64,000 bases of DNA from Atherix ibis (GCA_958298945.1 OY282605.1:28312811-28376810), one strand, 5' to 3'. Shown: positions 1 to 14,000, counted from the first letter of the stretch. Notes: a model not told the origin generated them from the sequence alone. Translations and numbers: made by a program.

Positions 1-1600
1 AAATTTATGTAAGATCATTCTTTAAATATTGATTAAAAATTTTCAGCTCCAAAAAATAAAATTATTCGCATAAACGCATTGCTAACTAAAAATATTTTAA
101 ATCATGAAATTTTTGTGTTAACTTAATTGGAATTTAGAATTTTTCTTTAAAAAGAAAAATCTTATAGATTTCATAAAACAAAACTTTTAATACATAAAAA
201 AAAAACCATTTTTTTTATATTCATTTAATATAAGCAACAGAAAGTTTAAGTCAACCCAATTTCATGTTGAAACAATTTGTGGAGTTGCTGTTTTTAGTTT
301 TCAACAAAAAATCTTCATTTTCAAAAAAATCTTCATTTTCAAAAAATCTTCATTTCCAAAAAATTCAATTTGAGGTATCTCGCATGAGGTTTAAACAATT
401 TAGATCAACAGAAATTTATGTTAGGTTATTGCTTAAATATTGATTAAAAAATTTCAGCTCCAAAAAAATCATTCGCAAAAATGCATTGCTGACTAAAATT
501 ATTTTAAATCATGAAATTTTTGCGTTCACTTAATTGAAGTTTAGAGATTTTCTTCTTTTTTTTGGATTTCATAAAACAAAACTTTCAATACAAAAAAAAC
601 CATTTTTTTTTCATTCATTTAATATAAGCAACAGAAAATTTAAGTCAACCGAATTAAATGGTTGAATCGATTTGTTGAATTGCTGTTTTTAGTTTTCAAC
701 AAAAAATCTTCATTTTCAAAAAAAATCTTCATTTTCAAAAAATTTTCATTTTCAAAAAATTTTCATTTTCAAAAAATCTTTATTTCTAAAAAATTCATTT
801 TGAGGTGTGTCGCAAGAGGTATAAAAAATTTAGATCAACAGAAATTTATGTTAGATCATTACTTAAAAATTGATTAAAAGTTTTCAGTTCCAAAATATTC
901 GTTTTCAGAAATGCATTGCTGACTAAAATTATTTTAAATCATGAAAACTAAGCATTAGATTGGAGTTTAGAGATCCTATAGTTTTCATATAATAAAATTT
1001 CCAACACAAAAAACCAATTTCTTCTTCAATAATTCCATGTAAGCCCGAAAAGTTAAGTCAACCGAAAATTTCATGTTAAATCGAGTTACCGCTTCATTTT
1101 CAAAAATTCTTAATTTTAAAAGCTTCATTTGCAAAAATTCTTCATTTTTTAAAAATCTATTTTTAGGTATGTAATTAAAGTTAGGTCGTTACTTAAAAAT
1201 TAATCAAAAATTTTCAGCTCCAAAAAAAAAATTATTCGCACAAATGTATTGCTGACTAAATATATTTAAAATCAAGAAAATTTTTTCTAAGTTTGATTGA
1301 AGTTTTGAGCTTTTCAGTTTCTACAAAATATCTTAAAATCGACAGAATCATACGTTGAATCATATTCGCTTTTACCTTTCAATAAGGAGTTTTATAGATT
1401 TCTTGTTGATTCAACGCCTTCAACTCCAAAAAAGAACGGTTTTCAGGAATCCAACGTGAGATAAACCAATTTTAAGTCAACCAAATTGTTTGTGATTTGT
1501 TTTGTGCTTTCAAGTTTTTACAGAAAATTTTATAGATGTTATGTTGCTTGAATGTTGATTTCAATGAGCTTACTTGTAAACAGAGGATAGATATTGGCTG
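1..1600. repeat. Diverged tandem array of about 0.33-0.43 kb units
   Basis: Four units follow one another, starting near 1, 414, 840 and 1168. Each begins with a variant of AAATTTATGTTAGRTCATT, followed by ATTTTCAGCTCCAAAA, GCATTGCTGACTAAA and ATTTTAAATCATGAAA. Short CTTCATTTTCAAAAA iterations lie between units, near 313-360 and 700-790. The array continues off the left edge, so its full size is unknown. No coding potential is evident: open frames here are poly-Lys/Phe products of A/T runs. Confidence 0.75.
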
Positions 1601-1700
1601 GAAAAATATTTTTTTTAAGAAGGGTTAACTTATCATTTGTATTTCTTATTAATCAAAACCCTTCAACTCCCCATAAAATGCAATACAATTTCAAGAAATT

Positions 1701-1874
1701 TTTTTTTTTTAAAACAGGATCTTACGGAAGATTGATTTTTTTTGTATTTTCAACTTTCAACAAAAATCTTATGGATTTCGTGTTGTTTGAAATAGAAACT
1801 TTCCACAAAAAAAAACAAAGTTGAAAATACAAAAAAAAAATCAATCTTCCGTAAGATTCTGTTTAAAAAAAAAA
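1701..1874. repeat. Long inverted repeat (about 57-bp arms)
   Basis: Positions 1701-1757 are mirrored as reverse complement at 1817-1874. The core TCTTACGGAAGATTGATT and its complement AATCAATCTTCCGTAAGA match without error, and T/A runs extend both arms. The 59-bp spacer is unique. RNA from either strand could fold into a long hairpin. Short terminal repeats of a transposon are not obvious at the outer edges. Confidence 0.85.
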
Positions 1875-2314
1875 TTCATATTTCCTAAAAAAATGTTGTT
1901 TTTATAAAAAATTTAAAGGCTTCTTTAAAAAAATACAATTTTTTTTGAATTTTCATTTTTCAAACCTGATTTTTGGTAGAAGTTTTAGTTTCAACTTAAA
2001 AAATTAAAGAACTTCTTTTTAACAAGAAATCTTCAAAGTTTTAACATCTACTATAAGCCCTAAAAATTATGTTAAATCAAAAATTTCCCTTAAAAATAAT
2101 TATTTTTTTTACTAAAGTTTAAAAAAAAATAGCTTCAAAAAAAATAATGGCTTTTGAAATAATGTTTAAGCTAAGAAAATAATTAGGTTCAATTCTTTTC
2201 AATTTAAAATTGATGGCGAATATCAAAAATACCTGAGATTAATTTAAAATTTTCTTAAAAGCTTTTAAGGATCTTGACTTATGGTATTGGAAAATTTAAA
2301 TTAAAAAAAAGTGT

Positions 2315-3003
2315 ACAGATTGGGCTCTAGAGAAGTTTGCCGAAAATGACTTCCATCGCAAAATCATCTTCAGTGATGAAGCGCATTTTTTGTTGAATGG
2401 CTTCGTCAACAAACAACGGTTTTCATGCCGGTGGCGTCATTGGGCCATTTTTCTTCGTTGATGAAAATGACCGCCACATTACAGTCAATGGTTCACGCTA
2501 CAGAGATATGTTGCAGCGTTATTTCTTCGATCAATTGCATGGGCTGGACATCAGTGATATGTGGTTTAAACAAGACGGTGCTACATCCCACACAGCGGGA
2601 GAAACAATCGACTAATTGAATTCCAAGTTCGGTGAATGTGTTATATCGAGAAAAGGTCCTGTTGATTGGCCGCCAAGATCTTGTGATTTAACACATCTAC
2701 ACTTTTTTGTGTAGGACTACGTTAAATCGATGGTCTATGCCAATAAGCCGGCGAAGTTAGAGGACCTAAGAGCCAACATCGAATGAGAAATAGCTGCCAT
2801 TCCCGTCGAATTGTGTGGCCGAGTCATCAAAAATTAGCTTCAACGAATCGACCGCTGCAAGCGTACCTGTGGTGGACATATGACCGAAGTCGAGTTTCAT
2901 TCATAATTGCATTGATTGTACTTTAAGTTTTTAAATATATCTTAAATGGTTTGCGAAATATATAAAAAAAAAAGTTGTCAAGTTCTTATTCAAAAACCCT
3001 TTA
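2315..3003 (+). mobile_element. DD41D (rosa-like) mariner-superfamily relic, 3' half
   Basis: Broken transposase frames read FHRKIIFSDEAHFLLNGF, then VTVNG-like ITVNGSRYRDMLQRYFF, DMWFKQDGATSHTAGETID, DWPPRSCDLTHL and KSMVYANKP. These are the catalytic blocks of the Tc1/mariner group with 41 residues between the second and third Asp. A stop follows GETID, the third-Asp region is altered (THLHFFV), and the N-terminal half is missing. The right end near 2979-3003 (AGGGTTTTTGAATAAGAAC on the other strand) resembles the AGGGTTTTCCAATAAGAG end of the copy at 23231-24126. Confidence 0.8.
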
Positions 3004-4496
3004 TAAGAAACTGTTTTTTTCTATAAAAAATTGCTTTTTCACTTTAGGCTTAAACATTTTCCGCTCAATTATTTCGCACAAAAATAGTTACCATAAAAAA
3101 AATCTCAAATATTTGAATTTTATCTTCAAAATTATATTATCTCAATAGGATTATTAAAAAATAAATCCATTATCTTTAATTTAAAAATAAAAAATAAAAA
3201 AAAAAATTCCTGACTCTGGTAACAGTTTTTAAAAAAAAAAAATTTTATTTAAAAATTATCTTTTCTTAACTTTAACAATAATTTTGATATTTTATTAATG
3301 TTTTTTTTTTTATTCTAATATCAATTTTTTTATTTAGATATGAAAATATATTTACTATTTCATTCAATTATGGAAAAAAAGCATAGTTTTTTCACTATTA
3401 AATATTTTTTAGAAATTTTAATATATTATCTGAACATTTATCGAAAATATTTGCGATTACTTTTCTTCGTATCTATATTATAAGTATTTTTAGTCTCAAA
3501 TATGATAATTTTTTTTAGTAGATATTTATCAATATTTTGGAAAGGATTAAATTTCACCTCTATTAGACACATATTTTATATAATTTTTTTCTTGATAATT
3601 ACATTTTCCTTGAATTTTTAATTTTTTACTTTTGACTATTGATTGATTATTTACGTACCCGCAATTTCACAATTAGTATCTGAGATTTTTCTTAATTACA
3701 CATTTATATTTAAAAAAAAATATATTTTTTATTTTTAAAAGAGATACAAAAATTTGTTGTTAAAAATAAAAATAGGACATTGAAAAATATATTAAAGACA
3801 AATTACTAACAAATCGTAATTTTCATTTATGTAAGTTTTTAGGAATTCGTTTATTTTTTTAAAAAATTTAAAAAAAAAAAACAACTTACATTTACTAATA
3901 TTAGAAAATTATAATATTTTACATAGAAAAAAAAACAATAAAAACATTTTATATTCGCATGGCCTACTTCAAAATACAATTTTTTTTTACGGCTGGAAAA
4001 AACTTTTTAAAAGTTTAAAGCTTCAACCCTTTCTTTTTTGTACAATAATTTACCCTCTTATCTAAAAGAAGTTCTATGCTGCACACATACGTATATTATT
4101 TAAATTATATTTATTCTCTAATATTTTTTTTTTTTTTTTGGTATATTTATGTTTATATAAATTGTAGAAAAACTCAATTTGAGAAGTTGAAATTTATGCA
4201 CTTTAGTATAAATTGTTTTAAGTTTTTTTTTTTTTTTTACTAGCAATTATTAAATATTTTTATTTAAATTTTTTTGATATTTTGAAGTCTTTTTAATTAT
4301 TATAGTAAATTACAAAGGAAAATGTTATTTAGTATTGAAAATTTTGTCGATTTTTTTTTAAATATTATTAATAAAATAAATTTTATTATTGATATTTATA
4401 TATTTTTAAATTAACCTTAATTCTGTTAAAAAAAGACTTATTAAAAACTTTTATTAAAAGAAGGAAAAAAAACCAGTATTTTAATAGAATTTTTGT
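3004..4496. other. AT-rich stretch, nothing recognised
   Basis: Homopolymer-rich sequence with no open frame resembling a known protein. It lies downstream of the GTPase gene's 3' end. Confidence 0.6.
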
Positions 4497-4502
4497 TTTA
4501 TT
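4497..4502 (-). terminator. Candidate polyadenylation signal (AATAAA) of the GTPase gene
   Basis: AATAAA on the minus strand about 290 nt beyond the stop codon at 4793-4795. It is the nearest canonical hexamer I found. In AT-rich DNA this motif is common by chance, so use is inferred. Confidence 0.35.
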
Positions 4503-4792
4503 TAAAAACATCAGAAATAATTGTTTTCATTCTTTTAAGTTTAAATTGAATGACATTTTCATTATTATCATCAAATTCGACATTGATTATGTATGCTTTT
4601 TTTGTTAAATTACAATACAATTTATCTGATACAACAATTGTACCAGCAGGAAGAAAATTCTGAGCAAAATAACAAAAATATAAACAAAAAACTAAAATCA
4701 CATTTTCCTATTAAAAACATAAAATTTCAAATCGATTCATTTACAATTGACTCGATTTATAATGGGAATTGTGTCAATTCGATAAGAACTGA

Positions 4793-5032
4793 TTAAGAGA
4801 TAACACAAGAATTTCGTTTGCCACCAAGATTACGTTCTTGAATCTTTTGCAAATGCTGTAGTTGAGCTGCTGATGGAACATGAGAAGCTGAAGGTGGAGC
4901 ACTACTTGGTGTTCCGGGCCCACCACCATTAGTTCCCATTTGATTCGGTGGTAAGGATTGGCGACGACGACGTCTTAACGCTGGACTTAAATTGTACGTA
5001 ATCTTAGCTTGTACTAAAAGCTCTTTGAAAAT
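4793..5032 (-). CDS. GTPase exon 5 (C-terminal tail and CAAX box)
   Basis: The acceptor TTACAG is followed by IFKELLVQAKITYNLSPAL, a run of five Arg, a Pro/Ser/Gly-rich stretch, QLQHLQKIQERN and KRNSCVIS-stop (residues 204-282). Separated from exon 4 by a 109-bp GC-AG intron. Confidence 0.94.
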   Translation of the reverse strand: MFKELLVQAKITYNLSPALRRRRRQSLPPNQMGTNGGGPGTPSSAPPSASHVPSAAQLQHLQKIQERNLGGKRNSCVIS

Positions 5033-8000
5033 CTGTAAGCAAAATAAACGAATCGATATAAGAAAAGTTGTTCCTATTCCTATAAGGTGATGTCATTGCC
5101 ATCTGTTGAGGCCAATAAAAAGTTTAGATAAATTTACTTGCCTGTGTTACATTTTCATTATCCTTGGCCGACGCCTCGACAAATCCATTTTCCCAGTCAA
5201 CTTGTACTACAGATTCAGTCGTGTCACAGTCTACCTGTAATTATATAAAAGCTCAAAAAAAATTCTATTTCACTGCAGGATTATCTGTGCTACAACAAAA
5301 ACTTTTCGAACTGAAAAGACGATTGAGCTTTTAAGCAGAAATTACAATATTCTACGAATATTTTCTATTAATTTCGCTGAACCTCTGCGAAAGCTGACTA
5401 AGAAAAAAAGAGCTTTTTAGCATTTGCCAAAAACTTTATCAATTTGTCAAAAGCATTTGAAAAGCTCTTCCCATTATCATTACATTTATTAACTGTTCGA
5501 ATAGAAATAAAAGTTCAACTGTTCTAATTCTAATTATATTGCAACATTGTTGAGAGAAGTAGCAACATAGTAACATAAGAAGATTTAATTAAGAAAAACT
5601 GTTCCTTTTTTTAAGGAATAAAATTAATTTTTTTTGTTAATTATAAATATACCAGGTGTATAAGCTTAAATCCGATGTTTTTTAGTCAAAAAAACACATG
5701 TTTTTTTTCATAGAAAGCAAAAACAAATTTATTCAAAGTACTTGCCCTCACTAGGTACACATGTTTACCATCTCTCAGGCAATTTGTGGATACCACGCCA
5801 AAAGAATTTCATCTCTTTCGAGGCAAACCAATCATCAAGCCATTTTCGGACGTCTTCGTAAGAATCGAAGTGCTGCTCAGCGAGCGCGTGGCCCATCGAC
5901 GAAAACAGGTGGAAGTCGGAAGGGGCCAAGTGTGTTGAATAAGCAGGGTGGGGTAACACCTCTCAGTTGAGTGTCTCCAATAGTTTTGGATCATTTTTGA
6001 CGTATGCGATGGTGCGTTGTTGTGGAGGAGAAAAAGCTTGTCATGTCTTTGTTGATAATCCGTCCTTTTTTCACGCAGAGCACGGTGCAATTTCATCAGC
6101 TGTTGGTGGTAGTGGTGGGCATTGACAGTTTCACCAGGTTTCAATATCTCATAGTAGACGATACCCTCCTGATCCCACCAAACTCACAGTATCGTCTTCC
6201 GTCGGAAGCGATTTGGTCTTCGGGAAGATGTTGACGGTTAGCCGGGATCAACCCACGATTTTTTGATTTCCAAAATATATCCACTTTGCATCTCTTGTCA
6301 CAATCCGATGCATGTACGACTTTATTTTTTGTCTGGCGAGCAAGATTCCGCATATGTTTTGGTGTAGGTCTATCTGCCTATTGTTTAATTCATGCGGCAC
6401 CCATTTTCCGATCTTTTTAATCTTCCCCCTGGCACGCAGACGCATGGAAATGGCTGGTTGAGTAAGACCCAATTACTCCGCGAGTATTTTTTGCAATTGG
6501 GTATCGTATTTGTCCAAAAGAGCCTGCAATTGATGGTCCTCAACCTTCCTAGGCCGATTTTCATGCTTCTTGTCCCACAAGTCAAAATAACCGTCTTTGA
6601 AGTGATGAAACCAATCTCGGCACGTTGTTTCCAATAAAGCACTATCACCATAGGCCTCCATAAGCATTCGATGCGATTCGGCAGCCGATTTCGGCAAATT
6701 GAAGCAGAAAAACAGAGCTTCTCGCATATGCTCTTTTTCTGACACAAAACTAGGCATGATCATAAAAAAAAATGCTGACAATATGCACTGATTAATGTTA
6801 ACAGATGTCAAACTCATAAAAAAAAAGTATGGCGTGCCCATGATAGTAGCTTAATACGCTCTCTCACGCCATCTATGACCAAACAGCGGATTTAAGCTTA
6901 TACACCTGGTAAGATATTTTTAATTAATAAAAACGTGTTCTTTTTGCCAAAATATTCCTAAAAATTCTCTAATATTTTATTGAAATATATCTGATGAAAT
7001 TTTGAGAACTGTTTATAGTCTGTATAAATTTTTAAATAATTATCTTGTTTAAAAAAAATCGTTTCAATTTTTGTAATAAAAAACGCATGAAAGAATTTGT
7101 TTTTACTTTCTTAAATTTCATACACGCGTTGTCAGAAGACAAATTTTCTCTTTCCATATTCCCAAATCAACATGATATTTATTCTTTCAATTATACACAT
7201 AATAAAGTGATTAAATAGAAAAAGTATATCTACTATAATAAAAAGTATTTAGAGTGGAAATATTCTATGATGCAGCAAGAAATTGCCAAAAATGAATTTG
7301 CATTCCAAAGGGATTTCCCGTCACTCGAATATCCTATAAACTCCTGGCAGAAAAATGAGAAAGTTCTTACCCTTAGGCAATATATTCTTTTTATATTTAT
7401 AATATTTCAATTTTGAACATAACTTCTAGTTAAAGAGCTATCAAAATCAATAAAGATGAAATTGATTTTAAAAAATAATAAAGTGCCCCTGTCATATGGA
7501 AAATTGTTTCACTTTGAAAATTTTATTTGAAAATCAATTTTTTTTTTTAAAAATGGAAGGTAAATAATAAAAATAATAATAATAAAACTGATGGTGAATA
7601 AAATAAATCGTCTGAATAACATTTATTTTCAATAATTTTGGTTCCCTTTCTTCTACTTCTTATGGCACAAAAAAAAATAATACTTTAATCAATTTTATCG
7701 CACGTTCTTTTATTCATTGGCATTTTTATGATAAGCACGTTGACTGTTATTGATTTCCGTCGATCTGAAATTCAATTCCATTTACATACTTCTAGATTGA
7801 ATTTCAGTAGGCCATTGAATACCGAAATTGATATATTTACAATTTATATAAATGTATACAATTTACCTCTCTTAGATCACTGTCTTCCTCAACCAAATCG
7901 ATTTTATTACCAACAACGACGATAGGAACAGCTTGAGTCGCTTTGATCTCGTGAATTTGGTCGCGAATCAATCTCACCTCATCAAACGTTGACGCATCCG

Positions 8001-11000
8001 TCACATCATAAACCAAGATGAACGCTTCCGCTGATGATATTGAAAGTGCTCGCATCGCCGGAAACTAAAACCAAATTTTAAGTAAATACTATTAAATTTA
8101 ATACAATAGCAAAAGATGTATTATTAACAAAATACACATAGAACAAATAATCGGAAAAGTTTTAGCAATAAAGGCAACAAAAAAAAAATTAGAAATTTTC
8201 CCTCTGAAGCCAGAAGCCATTTGGAAAATTTACACCATATTAGATAAAATTTCTAGTCATGATTCATCAACATTTTCCACCATCATTTTGGTTTTATTTT
8301 TATGAAAAGTCCTTGTAGTAAGTTATCAGTTGTCGCCTAAGGATATTTGGTATTTTTTGCGTTGTGTTTTTTTTTTCGAAAATCAGAGGAACAAAAAAAC
8401 TCAATACTTTGAAGATGGTTTAGGATCTCGGAAATCTAATATTCAGCTATGAGTACAGCAATATTAATTGCATTAGAATCAACGTTTGCAAAAGGACAGT
8501 ACTACATATCGTGACCATCGCATTTAATTAGACCAAAGTCCTAGTCCATGTTGCTTGCACTTTTGTGAACTTGATAATAATTAAACTGGATGTATCTTGT
8601 ATGAAACGAAATGCAGTGATAAAATTGTTTAACAGAATATTAGTAAAGATATTAGTTATTAATTGAAAGTCGTTTCAAATTATTTCTGCATCATCAGCAT
8701 TTCCTTTTTCTATTACTTATACGACATCATTAATTATAAGTGTTATCATAAAATTTGATATTACTGATAAAATATATTCTGACTTTCAAATAAAAATTAT
8801 AATTATTTTAGTATTTTAGATCATATTTCATTACAGATAAAAAAATTTGTACATCATCTTTCTTTAAGGCAGATTATAATTTTTGTCAGACAAATTTTGA
8901 AGCCATTTTTGTACGTGATTTTAATGGAAATCCATTTTGTAGCTTAAAAAGTATAGTTCTCTTATTAAAACGCTGTTATATGATAATACGTGGGCTACTA
9001 TATATATTTCTGGCCTAATAATGAAAATGCGAATATTTATCAACGAAAAAGGTTTTATTGTTTTTCAAAATATTCTCCATCAAGATTTATACACTTTTGC
9101 ATGCGCTCAAACCAATTTTCGAAGCACTTTTTCCACTCCGATTGAGACACCTCCAAAACATGGTTTTTGAATGCTTCAACAGCATCTTCTGGCGACGAAA
9201 ATCGTTGACCACGCATTTTTTTCTTGATGTGTGGGAATAAAAAGAAGTCATTGGGTGCCAAGTCAGGGCTGTACGGAGGATGACCCATCAATTCGACGTT
9301 TTGTCCGGTCAAAAAGGCGCTGGTTTGAGCCGATGTGTGAGAGCTCGCATTGTCATGGTGCACAATGATTCGACTTCTCTTGTTCGTTTTTCGAATTTCT
9401 CCGAAGACTTCAGGCAAACAAATGGTGGTGTACCACTCAGAATTGACCGTCCTACGTTGCACAAGCGGAACAGTCGCCACATGACCAGTTTTGCCAAAGA
9501 AACAAGCGACCATTTGCTTCGAAGTGCTTCTTCCACGAACAACTTTCGTTGGATTTGACTCGTCTTGGAAGACCCACACGGTCGATTGCTGTTTTGTTTC
9601 GGGCTCATACGCATAGATCCATGATTCGTCACCTGTGACGATCTTATAAACGTCTTTTGAAGCACCGCGATCGTATTTTTTCAGCATTTCTTTACACCAA
9701 TCCACACGAGCCTTTTTTTGAGCGATTGTCAAATTGTGCGGGATCCAACGAGAACAAACCTTTTTTACGGCCAGGTGTTCATGCAATATCGAATGTATGC
9801 TGGTGGGAGAAATGCCTAGGCATGCCTCTATCTCACGGTATGTCACATGACGGTCTTGCATTATCAGTTCACGTACGGCATCGATGTTTTCTGGAACAAC
9901 GGCTGTTTTTGGACGACCTTCACGGAATTCGTCTTTGAGCGAGCGTCGGCCACGATTGAATTCGTTGTACCAGTTTTTCACAGTGCTATAGGATGGTGCT
10001 TCATAGCCATACAAAGATTTAAGTTCATCGATGCACTCTTGTCGTGATAATCCACGTCGAAAGTTGTGAAAAATGATCGCACGAAAATGTTCACGAGTTA
10101 ATTCCATTTTTTTGCCAAATTGATTTTTTCAAGTCACTGTAAACAACACAAATGATAGTCGTACGTCAAAACGTTCTGAGTACGTTTATGCTAAAAAATG
10201 TCAAACTTTCCAATGGAAATGTCAGATCGCACCTGGCAACACTTAGTGTTGCCTAGGCCAGAAATATATATAGTAGCCTACGTAATATTAAACACGAGAT
10301 CTATTCAAAAAGTATCGTGAATTTTGAATTTGCGTGGGTTACGTATATTCGATTTTTTTGTGGCCTTATGTTGGCACTCATGTCTCTCACTTATACCGAC
10401 AAGTTCGGCTATTTTGAATGTTCAGTTTATTTTTGACAGCTGCTTTGCTTCCACGTGTTTTGGCTTGTATTCGATTTTTGCCCATTCCAAAAAATGGATC
10501 AAAGAATCTGTTTTGTGAACAAGGAAAAGTCACAGGGGCCAGATCTAGGGAATACGCTGGTTGCGGCATTATTAGTGTGTTGTTTTTGGTCAAAAATTTG
10601 CGCAGGAGCGTTATCATGGTGCAAAAGCCAATTTTTGTTCTTCCACAAATCCGGTCGTTTCTGGCGGATTACTTCCCGCAAATTGCGCATAACTTTCAGG
10701 TAATATTCCTTATTTACCGTTCTACCCTGTGGCAAAACCTTCACATTCGACCGAACTTGGAGCGCTTTTTTTGGTCTTGGCTCGTGCGGCAGCGTTCATT
10801 GGGATGATTGAGCTTTGGTTTCCACGCCATAACCATAATGATTCGTCACCAGTTATGACTCTCTAGAGAAAATTTGGGTCGTCGCGGACAGAGTCCAACA
10901 GCTCCTTAACAATGTTAATGCGATGCTGTTTTTGGTCTAAAATGGGAAATAAATCGAACACAAGCCAAAACACGTGAAAGCAAAGCACCTGTCAAAAATT

Positions 11001-14000
11001 AACTGAACATTCACAATGGCCGAACTTGTCGGCATAAGTGAGAAATATGAGTACCAAATTAACGCCACAAAAAACCGAAAATCGAATATACGCAACCCAC
11101 GGAAATTCAAAATTCGCGGTGATTTTTGAACAGACCTCGTATAGATATTCTTAAGAGTAAAATTTGCCATTTTATATTAAGAATTGCTTAACTAGCAATT
11201 ATAAAATTTTTCTCACATTACATGCTTTAAGAAGTGATTCTGGTCGTGAGCAATATGGTCCATTTGTTCCAAGATGAATACATCAATAAGCAAAATTACT
11301 ATAGAAGAAACCCTGAATACCTACAAATGACTGTAGAGGTAAAGCAAAAAGTAATAGTCTAGTGGTCATTTAAGGTCTGAAAGTGTAGGTGAAGATGGGG
11401 GCAACCGTTATCTTTCAGTTTGGAGCACTATGACCGTATGATAACTAAATTTGTTTGATCTGTAATTAAAGATTTTAATCTGTACTATGTGTAGTCTTAA
11501 AAAAACAGAGCTCCTCAAGCTACACAAAAAAAAATTCTTACTCGATTTCATGAAAAGTTCGCAGGATACATAATTTTCCGATATGGTCATGCCAATTAAT
11601 ATTCAAAATTGTGCAATTAATGTCCAAATAACAATCCGAAATGTACGAAAAAAATCATCAAAAATTACCTAAAAAGTTTCGAGTCCTGCAAGAAGTCACG
11701 TGGTAGCAATAAAAATAATATTAGCTGTCGAAAAAGCTTTAACTTTTCTTGCTCATACAGATGAGTACTTTGCTTGTGTAGTTGCGCATACAATTTACGG
11801 TAGGGGGATTTTAGTTCGTTGGTTATGTTGAAGTGTCATATTTTTGTTATGTGTACATTATTCGTGCAGCAAAAGCAAAAAGAAATGGAATCAAATATTA
11901 CTGGAAGGTGTTTTTACACCGTCAAAGTCATGGAGGACGTACTGCGGTTAGTTTTGAAGTTGAAATATACATCACGTTGTGGTTTCTAGCAAATACTGAA
12001 AGTGTACCGACAAATTGCAGACAGATTTGATGTTACCGAAAGCGTATTACTCAGTATGAGTCCATAATTATACCAGGAGGAGTGCTACTTGGAGACTTAG
12101 CATACGGTGTAAGCAGATATTTAGTTCCCCCGTGTAAGGGTTTTGGAAACTTAACTGAAAATGATTTCTGTGACATAGATAATGAAGTCAACAACATACA
12201 GAATTGCGCAGTACCCTCGTTACAGGTCCAATTTTTAGACATTATGTAATATTTATCAAATTCAAAGATTCTCCGAAACACATCCACTGCACTTTACGTT
12301 GACAAGCTGAATAAACTCAGTATTTTGAGGTTATATTTTACTTCTGTCAGTAAGATCTGCGTTGCATTGGGCAAGTGCTCCCAAATACTTGCGAATAGCA
12401 AAATAGGCCCAATGGATGACAGCTATTATTGTACATTTTATCCATTATGACAAAATAATTATAATATATGGAAAATAGCTGTTTTCCAATAGATTGCGCA
12501 GGCAGTAAATGCTGGTCCAAAATATCGGAACAGAAACTGTTATAATAGGTGTGTTCCATTATGAAAATTTTGTTATTTACAAGTACTTGTGAGTAGTTGC
12601 CCAATGGAACGCAAAATTTACTAACAGAAGTAAAATATAACGTCAAAATAGTTAACAACAATACTGAATTTATGCAGCTTATCAACGTGAAGTGAAGTGA
12701 ATATGCTTCGTACGACTTTTGAATATGATAAATTTCCTTCAACATAACCAACGAACCCGCTAAGCCATCTTTTTTCATTTTGGGTACTAAAATCCCCCTA
12801 CCGTAAATTGTATGCGCAACTATTCATGCGAAGTACTCATTTGTATGAGCAAGAGTAGCTGCGAGTAGGTAGAAGTATTTGTGAATAGCAAAATTTTGCC
12901 AACGGAACACAGCTAATATATGGGAAACCATCGTTTTCCAATAGATGGCACCACCAGTAAATGCTGGTCCAAAATATTGTAGCAGAAACGTCAAATCGTA
13001 CGTTTAGGTTTACAATTTGACGTTTCTACTCCGAAACGTCAAATCTGTCAACAACTCATCATAATTACATTTGTGACATTTTATCAGCGACATATATTTT
13101 TTTCGGTGTGAAAATGTCGAAATTTGAGCCAAATAAGCATCATTTACGAGGGAAGTTTTGCGTTTTGCCTGCAATTCGAGAAAAAACCTTTTGTGGCGCC
13201 TCGAATGATAGTTAAAATTAATAGTAAGAAAACGTGTCGTGAAGGATTCCAAAGCTATAAAACCGGTAATTCCGGACGTGGAAGGTAAGGAGTCCCGGAT
13301 CGGTGAAAAGGTTTGAAGACGCAGAATTGCAGGTATTACAGGAAACCAAACTTAACAAAAACTGACTAAGAAAAAAAACTATTTTTCAAAAGCATTTGGA
13401 AAGCTTTCCGCCGTTTAGTTACGTTTATTAACTGAGCGTGACTTAACAAGCCATTTCCCATCGTTTGAAGGCCTTAAGAAGCCGAAAGACGTCGAAAGAT
13501 TTAAAGCCGGGAGACGTCTAAAAGTTGAAGCCGGGAGATGTATATGAAAAAAAAGACGTCTAAAAGTTGAAGCCGGGAGATGTATAAACAGCTGTTCTAA
13601 CGGTAAAAAACGAAGGGTTTTCTGTATCGTATTGTGACTGGCGATGAAAAGTAGATCCATTACGATAATTCAAAGCAAAGAAAATCGTGGTGGTGCCGCG
13701 GCCGAGCATCAACATCGACGACCAAGCCAAACGTCCATGGCTCGTAGCACATGTATTTGGTAACACCTGCTTGGCTTGGTATATTATGAGCTGTTTTTAC
13801 TTAGTTAAACTATCTCAGAATCTCACTACTGAACACAACTGATGCGTTTGAGCCAAACCATGAAGGAAAAATGACCACAATAAGAGCAATGGCACAACAA
13901 CGCTTGGCCACAGGTTGCTAAGGTGGTTAAAACGTTCCTGGAAACACTAAAATGGGATATCCTGCCCTATCCTCCGCATTCTTCAGACATTGCCCCTTCC

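Noticed and set aside
662..877. 71-codon ORF in the left-edge array
   Set aside because: Composed of Lys/Phe/Ile/Ser from TTTTCAAAAA iterations; repeat-derived, not a gene.
4498..4701. 67-codon minus-strand ORF directly downstream of the GTPase stop
   Set aside because: It lies in the presumed 3' UTR, its stop overlaps the AATAAA candidate, and the product resembles nothing known; probably chance in AT-rich DNA.
12347..12778. 143-codon minus-strand ORF
   Set aside because: It runs through the two Harbinger ends and the mariner fragment; no domain similarity, so the frame is accidental.
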